64,000 nucleotides of DNA from Phymatolithon calcareum (taxonomy: Eukaryota > Rhodophyta > Florideophyceae > Hapalidiales). Positions 50,008 to 58,972 of the stretch are shown here, in pieces. A model generated the notes under the pieces. That model was not told the origin of the DNA. It did not search any database and saw only the letters and a program-made list of their open reading frames with translations. Numbering within the stretch: position 1 is the stretch's first letter; each line of letters begins with the position of its first letter. Made by a program: the position numbers and the translations under genes. Location: positions 2,170,001-2,234,000 of the forward strand of contig OZ345357.1 in the NCBI GenBank assembly GCA_977006965.1, given 5' to 3'.

Positions 50008-50440
50008 TGAAAAGGCCCTATCCTCATCTACCGCCCGGAACTTGTCACAGAGCGTATCGAAAGTCCCACACGATCCACCGCACGCATCTAATCCCTTACG
50101 TGTGACCTCCCGTCCAGCGCACGACCGTCGCTTCCATTCGTTCTCACGTACCGCACGATCGCCATCCAAGCCGTAGCGCGAAACCGACCCACTCAGAAAT
50201 CGCCGTAGCGCAGTTTGAATATCCTACACCATAAAGCAGCCGCATCCATCCGCTTCCGATCCACGTTCCAGCCAGCGCGAGAGTGCCCCTTCGCTGTTCG
50301 AAAGTTCCAAACCGTCCAGCCGCCGCAACCGCCGCAGCCGCCACATCTGTCCCTTCGCCTTTCACCTCACTACTTGCGTGCGAGCGCCGCTTCCGGTGGA
50401 TGTCCAGCAATACGCGAGCACCGTCAGAATCATTTTGCCA
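50008..50440. repeat. Diverged ~180-bp tandem duplication
   Basis: Segments around 50060-50165 and 50305-50435 share composition and word order (CGAAAGT(C/T)CCA..., CGCTTCC...), about 255 bp apart. In minus-strand translation both read KRRS-x-A-x-x-EV...GTF. The second copy has a CCGCCGCAA-type expansion. Divergence is high, so this is tentative. Confidence 0.35.
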
Positions 50441-50818
50441 CAACGACCGATTGACCGGTTTGTCGAGAGGATTGGAATTTGGCGCGAAATTATAATCATA
50501 TGGCTCTCTGTGCCTTCACAGTGCACAAAACTGCGTTATAATTTCCATCACCAAGGTGTGACGAAATGTCACTCGAATCTTTGGAAGCGGCCCCAATTGG
50601 CTGAAGGTAGTCAGCACTGGAGATCACATCATGTGATGATGTGCATCACTCGTATCTTATGTGTATGATAACGATAAAGACCAGTGCTGAAATAGTTGCT
50701 GATGTATTATGATACTATAGCCTAAATTTAGCATCATGAGTTTTGAAACCGATTGATTGTTTTGAACTAGATACAGTATGTCATATCTGTTAGAAAAGAT
50801 CTTGATCAACAGAGCACG

Positions 50819-50908
50819 GTTTACACTGGGGGAGCACGGCAGCAATTTGGCCCGAAAATTATTTCGTTTATTTGGGCCAAAATGCTCCCGTGCTCCCCCA
50901 GTGTAAAC
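50819..50908. repeat. 90-bp hairpin element
   Basis: Arms 50819-50839 and 50888-50908 (GTTTACACTGGGGGAGCACG and its complement) pair perfectly over 21 bp and imperfectly over about 35 bp with a ~20-nt loop. It resembles a tiny foldback or MITE; no target duplication was found. Confidence 0.8.
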
Positions 50909-53062
50909 TGTTTCAAAGGAGCTAGACAACATAGCAATTGCTATGCTTTATGATTTCATTCGGAATGAAGTTCGATTAGAATCGCAATGTATCATAATAA
51001 TCATGATAGACCGAGACTGCGCTTCATTCTCATCAGATATCTGATGGGTATCTGATTAATCAAGAACCAAGGAAAACAATCTCAGAGCAGGAGAATGTTA
51101 CATTCCCCTGTTCAGAGTCTTACAAGGAAATACTGTAAACTGCGTAATGTACATAATAACTCGACATTCCACCACCCTTTTCTGTAGTTTCACTTTCCAG
51201 CGCCTTCAACCTGCCAGGCCAAGGCGCCTGCTGTTTGCCATAGTCGAGGGGACGGCTTGTAGAGATTTTGGATGTGCAAATGTAAGGGACCCTCTTCATG
51301 TGGCGAGGGTGATGCCGCCCATTTGAACTGGACCAAGGCGATTGACTCTCCGCCGGTTATTGTACTGAAGAAAGGCTGACATATTCCGGTTGGACGTTGA
51401 GCGGCGGTCCTGCCCGAAACTATTTCATTGCAGCTTGAGTCAGAAAGGAGCGTGCATTGTAGTCTCATGTTTAGCTACTCGTATCTGCAACTTCCTGAAG
51501 TCGAATGAACCCACACACTTCAAGCAGGCATTTGACGAATGTGCGATCTTTTTGTTGACAAACAAGCAACAAATGAACTACTCCAACCCAACCATATTCA
51601 TCTGATCGGCAGTGAGTTCAAAGGGAGATAAGTGGCACGAAATCTGCGCAGCAACAGAAACGTGGGGACGAAGACGAGGAACCATAATATTGCGTATTGA
51701 AAGAGGTACTTGCTCAGCTTGGTGCCGAAGTGTCGGATTTCATCGACTGCTGTACATAGTCGAGAGGATATTCGCCGCCTTGCGACTTGGCCTTGAGATC
51801 TCGTCGAAGACACTTGAGGCGAATGATCGCAATCAGCAGATGTTCTGGAGCCCAGGTTTAACGTACGTTGTAGAAGTACAGTACTGTTTTACGACTAGAA
51901 GACCAAGTAATATTGTTATGTCTCGCGTCCAGTCTTTGGGCGCTTTCCAATGCAAAAAGTGTATTCCACGCGCTACTCCACGATATCATTCTTCATGAGC
52001 TCCATTTACATATATGTATTATGTAACTAGAGGTCCCAGAAAAGGGGCAAGAGAGATAAATCGCGGTTGTTCGCTATATTACTATTTGTCGTTCGGAGAT
52101 GATATCGATGAAAACGCGTTGGCGTGTTCATCACTCGGGTGCCAGGTCTGATAGATCGCAATAATCTTTTCTAACTGCAGTGCCCTTTCTACGTGTCCGC
52201 ACGGGCGGTGCATCCTCTGCCAGCCATTTTTCATGACGTATCAACCCATTACACGTAGAAGAAGCGCTGCATATAGCAATGAATAGGACAGAATCGAGAA
52301 AACCAAGGCCATGGAAACGCTGTTGGCTTCATTTTGGCGGAAATGTAGAAGATAATATTGTAGAATTGCTGACTAGAAATGTTTTTTGCAGTATATATTG
52401 CAATACAAAAGGATCGAATTGCTCGATCGAAACGAGAAGTATTGCGTCAAGCGGATTCTAATTTTCAGAAAAGAAGGACAACCAGAGGACTGACCCATTC
52501 CGGAATTCTAGTTAGCGGGCAGCGAACATGGTGAAGTACTGAAATTTCGGCCTGGTCTCCCATGTCAGGTTGCTGGTCACCAGAGCAAAATGACTGCTCT
52601 CCTACATATCCCTCGCGTAATAAAGGAAGATCTTCTTTCCGGCGAAGACTTGGACGGCGACATCACATTTTTCCCTGTCGTCTTCACTACGGTAGTCTCA
52701 GAATGCTGTGCGTATGATACACTAGCGAAAAATCTCGTCTTGTGAAGGATCATAGCACAACCGCCCCGTCTCCATCGGAATTGTAAAACGAGAAAATATC
52801 TCCAGAATAGCGAATGGAACACAAGATGATGTTCAATCGGCGGAATCACCAATTTGAATGGTAGAAACAAGGATTTTCCAGGAGGTGCAATCTGTGGAAA
52901 CGACGCATGAGTTGCTTATGACAATTGCCCCGTCAGAGCCAAAATCGCAAATCCTCGCGAAACGCTTACGGCATAGTACCGTCCTCCTGCCGCTGTCTCT
53001 TCAGCTGGACCCATCTCTATTTCCCGTCCCAATTTCCACGCTTCGCCAGCGCGATCAACATA
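50909..53062. other. Gene-free region holding an old dispersed repeat
   Basis: Apart from the repeat at 51380-51870 and weak open frames, nothing is supported. The right end must contain the promoter of the SDR gene. Confidence 0.4.
51380..51870. repeat. Dispersed repeat shared with 26510-27030
   Basis: This is the second copy of the family, same orientation, with the same ordered words (GCAGCTTGAGTC, GAGTTCAAAGGGAGATAAG, GACGAAGACGAGGAA, TCTCGTCGAAGACAC, TGTTCTGGAGC). Confidence 0.55.
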
Positions 53063-54118
53063 ATGCAAAGCACAATCCGAGCCCGTCCTGCCTTCGCGGG
53101 CACGCTCCCTCTCTCCCGTTTCTCTCGCATTTCGGCCACCTCTCCAGTACGGCGCACTCGACAATCTCAGGCCGCACGATGGCAAATGTCATCGGGCGGG
53201 CAGCGGCGCTCGATCCTCGTGTTTGGAGGCGGCAGTACGCTGGGAAAGGAGGTCGCCGAGCAGTTCACGGCCGACGGATGGGCCGTGGTGACGCTAGATT
53301 ACTTCGACGCCAGCGTTGAATGCGGCGGCGTGAACGGTTGTGCTATTCCGAAAGAATCTGCGATTCCCATAGGACTCGCGCTTCCGGCCGGCGCACCGGC
53401 GCGCACCCAGGCCGAGGTGGCCGCGCGATGTCTTAACTCCTCGTGCGCAGGGCCTTTTGACGTTGTTCTCAACGCTACGCTCGGATTCGCCGCCGCTGGG
53501 CTTCGGGATGATGACCTCTTCGAGACCGCGGAGTATATGCATCGCACGAGCGTGGAGAGTAGTCTTGTCACGGCGAAACTCGCGTCGCAGTTCCTTGCCA
53601 ACGACGGTTTGTTGGCCCTTATTGGAAGTGTCGCCGCTCTGGCAGGTACACATGCACCGCGATTGCTAGGGTTTGGAATGGCGAAGGCGTCTGTGCATCA
53701 GTAAGTATCCGTGTGCACTGTGAGTTTTTCTGAGTCAAATTGGACAGTTGGCACTTGTTTCTGACAATTGAACAATTATTCGTCTTGTTGCCATAGGCTT
53801 GTGAAATTGCTGGCAGGAAGTGTAGGAGAAGAGCTTCCGAAGGGGTCTGGTGTAATTGGTCTTGTTCCGGAGGTTATCGATACACCTTTGCACAGGTCCA
53901 TGAATAATGGCGAGCCAAGTGATAATTGGACCCCGTCCGACGCCGTTGCGGAAAAATTGCTCTTTTGGGCGAATAATCCGAACCTTCGACCGCCAAATGC
54001 ATCGTTGGTGGCCATTGCCACATCCACTGCTGGAAGGGATGAGGAAGAGAAGGAACGACTGGAGCATCGCTTCAGGCTGATTCAAGATGCAAGCTTTGTT
54101 CAGAGCGCGCAATTGTAA
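53063..54118 (+). CDS. Dihydropteridine-reductase-like short-chain dehydrogenase, one intron
   Basis: Joining 53063-53700 to 53797-54118 gives 319 residues. It is an SDR closest in pattern to quinonoid dihydropteridine reductase, which recycles tetrahydrobiopterin with NADH: SILVFGGGSTLGKEVAEQF (cofactor loop), GPFDVVLNATLGFAAAGLRDDDL, ALIGSVAALAGT, GFGMAKASVHQLVKLLAG, VIDTPLHRSM and WTPSDAVAE. The first 41 residues before MSSGGQRRS are Arg/Ser/Pro-rich and look like an organelle presequence; the alternative ATG at 53186 gives 278 residues. The catalytic motif that is YGMAK in animals reads FGMAK here, so the usual SDR tyrosine is missing. It converges with ADA3. Confidence 0.8.
53701..53796 (+). 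other. Intron of the SDR gene
   Basis: The 96-nt intron has donor GTAAGT and acceptor CCATAG and splits the Gln codon of AKASVHQ/LVKLLAG after the second base. Joining restores the SDR helix. Confidence 0.92.
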
Positions 54119-54281
54119 AGGCGGGTGTTTCGAAGGTTAAAGACGGAATTCCTAGTCAACTTAAAAACGCTAGGAAATGTAGGGATGTTAATGAAAATGA
54201 GATCAAGTCGACCCGCGTGCTGGAGCGGGGGAAAAATAAATCTACTCTACTCTTACTATCGGCAAAGGGAGACGTTGCGCG

Positions 54282-55610
54282 TCAACTTTGGCTCGCAGGA
54301 TCTGCATGCCCCGTATTCTTTGCCGTCGCCACCTTTTTGGCATTCGGGCCTCCGCCAGCTTCCGACTTGCGCTTTTTCTTACGAGAAGCCGACGCCTTGC
54401 TCTTGCTCCGCGAATCTGAGGGCCGGTCCTCACGCGGAGGTACACTTCGCCCATTCGCAGTGACGCCGGCGGAGGCTGCTGTCGAGGTCCCCAGCTTGCG
54501 ATCGCCGTCCTTGTAGTGACTGTACGACCGCTGAAGAAGCTTTTGGAATTTGGACCGCGATTTCTTGTTCTTCTTCAGCCTACTTATCATGCGTTCCAAA
54601 TACGCCATCTCAACCTTATCGTTATGCCGCTTTGCCTCGCGCCGTATGGCCTGATTGCGCACCTCGGGGATGATACCGTTCTTCAGAATTGATTTTTGAC
54701 GCAGCCGGTTCGAGGCCAGTACATCACGTAGTCGCCACTGTTCCTGTCGCATTGCCGATTGCAGCGCGTCGTCTTCGGGGCGATCAAACAGACCGACGTC
54801 ATACAGCTCTTCTTTTACATGTTGTTCCAAAATTGCTTGATGTTTGTACCGTTGTTGAACAGAGCCAATCCCGGGGCCTAGCGTCTCATCAACAGTGGAA
54901 GATCTGCTGGCACGTGCAGATAATGGCGCCGGGATAGGAGTTCCGTTCGGGCCGCCCTCATCAAGAAGGGCTGCAACAAGTCGTTGGGTCACCGGATATG
55001 CATTGAGACAGGAATGCAAAGTTGAGTCATCCAACTCTTCAAAAGAAGTTTGTGGACCATCCTTTGCACACAGACCATCAACTTTGCTGCTCTGATTAGC
55101 ATGAGATGCATTCGGTCCAGCAGACACTGAATCCTGACGACCATTGCTCTCTGAGCCAGCACGTGACGACAAAATTGGGTGAGATCCATTTTCTCCATTC
55201 GCCGATGCATCACGAAATCGTGAAGCAGCTATGGACTTCGAACCAAAATTGGATTTTCGTGAAACAGATTCGGTTCTGGGATGTGCATCTTTCCCCCGGC
55301 GAACGCCCAACGGAGGTATTTGCAAATGGTCATCAGCGTGGCCACCAAGCGGGGTGGATGCAAGTGAACGAAGGACGTTCAAGTCATCCAAATTAAGCGG
55401 TTGGAAATGAAGATCGACTTGGTTCCAGAACACGTCGAGAGAGGGAGTGGTGGAAAGGGGGTCGAAGACACCGGCTGGAAGTATAGTGGGTCCGGCTTTG
55501 ACGCGGGATCGATCAAATTTGGGCGGCGGACGAAGGGAGTCAGAGGAAGTTGCCGAGGCGGCATCGGGTATGGGACGCTTAGAGGCGGGACCCTCGGCCT
55601 GGTGCGCCAT
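54282..55610 (-). CDS. ADA3: Transcriptional adaptor ADA3 (SAGA HAT module)
   Basis: This 442-residue protein has an ATG at 55610 (MAHQAEGPASKRP); the frame upstream has only TTG. The N-terminal half is Ser/Pro-rich with FWNQVDLHFQPLNLDDLNVLRSL, resembling the conserved early helix of ADA3/NGG1. The conserved C-terminal Ada3 region (about 255-360) contains HVKEELYDVGLFDRPEDDALQSAMRQEQWRLR and AIRREAKRHNDKVEMAYLERMISRLKKNKK. ADA3 bridges GCN5 and ADA2 in nuclear SAGA/ADA acetyltransferase complexes. The tail is Lys/Arg-rich, suggesting nuclear localisation. It is transcribed divergently from PrmA. Confidence 0.8.
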   Translation of the reverse strand: MAHQAEGPASKRPIPDAASATSSDSLRPPPKFDRSRVKAGPTILPAGVFDPLSTTPSLDVFWNQVDLHFQPLNLDDLNVLRSLASTPLGGHADDHLQIPPLGVRRGKDAHPRTESVSRKSNFGSKSIAASRFRDASANGENGSHPILSSRAGSESNGRQDSVSAGPNASHANQSSKVDGLCAKDGPQTSFEELDDSTLHSCLNAYPVTQRLVAALLDEGGPNGTPIPAPLSARASRSSTVDETLGPGIGSVQQRYKHQAILEQHVKEELYDVGLFDRPEDDALQSAMRQEQWRLRDVLASNRLRQKSILKNGIIPEVRNQAIRREAKRHNDKVEMAYLERMISRLKKNKKSRSKFQKLLQRSYSHYKDGDRKLGTSTAASAGVTANGRSVPPREDRPSDSRSKSKASASRKKKRKSEAGGGPNAKKVATAKNTGHADPASQS

Positions 55611-56089
55611 TGTGAAGAAGGATATGCACAGCAAAGGTGCAGCCCATGCTCGGCTGGATTAAGACTGCATCTGAGATTGCAGTAGGAGGGGGATGCGGGA
55701 ACGAGTGCGTTTCGAAAAGGGAAGAGTTGTCTCGGTGAAGAATACTGTGCTGTACTGTACCTTCTCGGCTCCTCCCACAATCAAAGCCTGCCTGCTGCTC
55801 CAGCACTGCAGCGCTGCAGTGAAAACGATTGTTCTGGGGTGCGTATGATTGAATCGGGAATGTAATTTTTGTGCAAAAATTTGCCAGAAAACTTGCAGGT
55901 GAATCAAAACAATGCCAGAAAGAGGTATGGCTGTCATAGCACAGAGCACAAAACAAGTTGTCGCTTGTCCTATTTTTCGGTTGAAAACGTGCGGTCATTG
56001 CTGGAGGGCAGTGCCGGACAATTTGGTACTGTAGTGCACAGAACCCTGCAGGGCGCATTGCTCGGAATCGCGATAGCGAATATTCTTCT

Positions 56090-57034
56090 ATGCCCCTACG
56101 AGTTCTCTACATTACCACAGGTGCTGGAGATGATGTAGACTTCATTTCGGATGTTCTCATCGAACTGGGCGCGTTCTCGGTGAGCGTGTCTGATCGATTT
56201 CAAGGCACTCAAGACGAAGAACCAATCTTCTCGAACTCGCAAAGCGATGGCGTGGTGGAAAGTTCCAGATCCAACACGCATCTTTGGAAGCAGGCCGAGA
56301 TCAAAGCGTGGTTTCCAATGGACAGAAATGCTGAGGAGATGGCGATGAAGCTTGCGACTGATTTTCAATTGCCCAAAACACCAACATTTTCAATTGAAAC
56401 TGGTGTGTACGAAGAAGACGACGGGAATTCTTGGGTACACGAAATGAAAAAGTACCTGAAAGCCGTGGACGTAGGTGATTCCCGACTGTATTTTCCCTGG
56501 CAGGAACCAAAAGATGGAATATTTAACGTGCAACTGAACGCCGGGAGCTCGTTTGGAATGGGGGATCATGCAACGACCCAACTTTGCATTCGGTGGTTGC
56601 AAGGCGTCTTGAAACCGGGTGTGACTGTACTCGATTATGGGACCGGCAGTGGGGTGTTGGCAATACGGGCGGCGATGCATGACAGCAGTATCTTTGCGGT
56701 TGGTATTGACACTGATCCCATCGCAGTGGAAGAGGCAACGTCGAATGCAGTTCGAAACAGTGTTGCGGAGAACACTGCATTCTTTTTAAACGAGGAGGAA
56801 CCTGAGTCAACATACAGCATTGTGGTGGCGAATATTCTAGCCCCTGTGCTCATATCGTTGGCACCACTCATTGTTGACCGCCTTGTCCCAGGTGGGAAGA
56901 TTGCCTTGTCAGGAGTACTGTGCTCTCAGGCCGTACAAGTGGCTTCAGTTTATCAGAAGTTTGGACTGTCTCTCAATGAGGGCGAAGTGCAGGCGGGATG
57001 GACGATTTTGTCAGGAGAGAAAGCCGAGAAATAG
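56090..57034 (+). CDS. prmA: Ribosomal protein L11 methyltransferase (PrmA-type)
   Basis: This 314-residue protein has the PrmA layout: a small N-terminal substrate-recognition domain beginning RVLYITTGAGDDVDFISDVLIELGAFSVSV, then SSFGMGDHATTQLCIRWL (equivalent to the PrmA AFGTGxHxTT motif). SAM motif I is VLDYGTGSGVLAIRAA (from about 179), followed by VGIDTDPIAVEEATSNA and the catalytic-loop-like VVANILAPVLISL. PrmA trimethylates L11, here probably the plastid or mitochondrial one. No transit peptide is obvious, as the domain starts at residue 3, so the location is uncertain. ATG at 56090. Confidence 0.88.
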   Translation: MPLRVLYITTGAGDDVDFISDVLIELGAFSVSVSDRFQGTQDEEPIFSNSQSDGVVESSRSNTHLWKQAEIKAWFPMDRNAEEMAMKLATDFQLPKTPTFSIETGVYEEDDGNSWVHEMKKYLKAVDVGDSRLYFPWQEPKDGIFNVQLNAGSSFGMGDHATTQLCIRWLQGVLKPGVTVLDYGTGSGVLAIRAAMHDSSIFAVGIDTDPIAVEEATSNAVRNSVAENTAFFLNEEEPESTYSIVVANILAPVLISLAPLIVDRLVPGGKIALSGVLCSQAVQVASVYQKFGLSLNEGEVQAGWTILSGEKAEK

Positions 57035-57612
57035 GGTATGTCTCTGCTGACCATGTGAAATTTCACACGGGAGGGCTCTCTGCATGGGGCCGAGTGAACG
57101 CTGTACGGGAATTTTTACCGGCAAGGAGTCAACGTATGTACGGCAAGGAAGAATCATTGTCTGGACGACGGGACCTCCCATGTCGGATTATTCGACCAGC
57201 TGAGCCGTAGAGGAAACGCGAGATTTCTGTGCAACTTTCCTCGACCGCAGGCTTGCCTTTGGAGGCCAGTGAGAAACCCTAAGCAAAATTGCAGAACGGG
57301 ATGCGGTGGCTGGGAAGGTTCTCATCACAGGCGTCTTGGTCCCACGGAATTTTTCTGCTTTTCTTACTGTATGATATCGGCTATAACAAGATCTCTACCG
57401 CAATATTGTAGGGATACAGGATCGGTGGCAGTAACTGCCAAGGAGCGCACACCCAACCAACAATCCTAACGAGATTCCAGACTCGTGCGTAAGAGGAACG
57501 CGCCTCCTGCCACGTGCTAGCAGCGGGAGAAGACACGGGACCGGTTTTTGGCGCACTCTGAAGACGAATGAACGAATGAACGAATGAATGAATGAATGAA
57601 GTAATAAAACCG
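57035..57612. other. Convergent intergenic region
   Basis: This 578-bp spacer between converging genes holds no gene. Its only structure is the tetranucleotide microsatellite near the right end. Confidence 0.4.
57566..57600. repeat. (GAAT/GAAC)n microsatellite
   Basis: This is a tetranucleotide run of about eight units, alternating GAAT and GAAC at first and then pure GAAT, 13 bp from the amidase stop. Confidence 0.9.
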
Positions 57613-58461
57613 TTAGCCATCATCCGGATGCTCGCCGCCTGAGAAAACGGGCAACTGCCCAAAAATGTCATCACGTCGATGCTCTGCAACTGGCATTTTC
57701 CCCCTTATATCTTCGATTCTGCTCAGACTAATGTCCACGCAATTGACCGCCCCTTCCACATCGCCCGCATCACTCATTACCTCACCCCACGGTCCCACGA
57801 TCATGGAGTGCCCGTAACTCTGACGGCCCCGTCCATGGTCCCCAACTTGCGCCGCGGCAGCAACAAAAATCTGATTCTCGATCGCACGCGCGCGCAACAG
57901 TGTCTCCCAGTGCGCAGCGCCAGTGCGCGGAAGGAACGCCGACGGCACGAGCACGACATGGGCGCCGGACAGGGCGAGCGTCTCATACACGCGCGGGAAG
58001 CGGAGATCGTAGCATGTAGTGAGCCCAACATGACCCACAGGGGTGTCCCGCGCGATGGAGAGCGTGCTCCCGGCGCGCGTGGTATCCGATTCGCGAAGGT
58101 GGTACGCGTCAAAAAGATGCAATTTGCGGTACGTGGCCACGATGCCACCCGTCGACGACACCATTATGTGTGTATTGTAAACAGTGTCCGCACCGGGCCC
58201 GAGCTCATGTAAGCCACCTAGGGAGAGCCACAGTGCGTTCTGTGCCGCCAGCGCGCGATACCGCGACACTAACGGGCCGTCCAATGGCTCTGCGAGTGCG
58301 ACTGTGGTCTCTCGCGGCGTGCCGAGATAGTCGAACGCCTCTGGGAGACAGAGTAGGTCAGCCTGCTGGTCCTTGGCGGATTGTATAGCTCGCTGGACGG
58401 CGCGATAATTAGCGTCCCTATCCGCAGTTGCGCATAGTTGGGCTACCGCCAGTCGCCCCAT
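57613..58461 (-). CDS. NIT1: Nit1-type carbon-nitrogen hydrolase (deaminated glutathione amidase)
   Basis: This 282-residue nitrilase-superfamily protein has the full catalytic triad: Glu41 in CLPEAFDY, Lys112 in YRKLHLFD and Cys149 in TTCYDLRFP. The YRKLHLFD and CYDLRFP contexts are those of Nit1, the amidase that removes deaminated glutathione; omega-amidase (Nit2) is the alternative. ATG at 58461. Thirty further codons (LASLLLPGSYCSLWKV...) are open upstream but begin at TTG, so an upstream targeting exon cannot be excluded. Divergent from the MAP kinase kinase gene. Confidence 0.87.
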   Translation of the reverse strand: MGRLAVAQLCATADRDANYRAVQRAIQSAKDQQADLLCLPEAFDYLGTPRETTVALAEPLDGPLVSRYRALAAQNALWLSLGGLHELGPGADTVYNTHIMVSSTGGIVATYRKLHLFDAYHLRESDTTRAGSTLSIARDTPVGHVGLTTCYDLRFPRVYETLALSGAHVVLVPSAFLPRTGAAHWETLLRARAIENQIFVAAAAQVGDHGRGRQSYGHSMIVGPWGEVMSDAGDVEGAVNCVDISLSRIEDIRGKMPVAEHRRDDIFGQLPVFSGGEHPDDG

Positions 58462-58740
58462 GCCGCCTGCCGTTGGCGCCGTGGAGGAACGAGTGCAGTA
58501 CACTTTCCAGAGGCTACAGTAGCTGCCAGGGAGCAGCAGCGAAGCAAGCAAGATTCGGGGAGTACAGTAGATTATTATGCTTACTGGATGTCTGTCACAT
58601 TTTTAATTCATTTTTGACACGGAGCAAAATTTTTTAACTCACTTCAAACCTATCATACCGTACACTAAGCGATCACAGCGAAATCAAATGTCACATACAA
58701 TGCATCAAAAACAAACACTTCCTCCACGTGGTCAGTCCGT

Positions 58741-58760
58741 CACACACACACACACACACC
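58741..58760. repeat. (CA)n microsatellite
   Basis: This is a run of nine to ten CA units in the 510-bp space between the divergent NIT1 and MAP kinase kinase genes. Confidence 0.9.
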
Positions 58761-58972
58761 TTCTTTACACTGTCAGTGAAAAAACTCCGCCTCCCCCGCA
58801 GCCGCGTAGTACGCGCTGCCGTGATGTTGGACGGAACCAGCTGGCGACATCCCTGCGCGCCGCGCCCGAAACAAACACAGGGAGGGCGTGTCCTACCCGC
58901 GCGTCCAAACCGTAACTTGTCCGCTGCGAAAGGCCGCAACAGTCAACCAGTGCTACATTCGCCGCCCCCACT

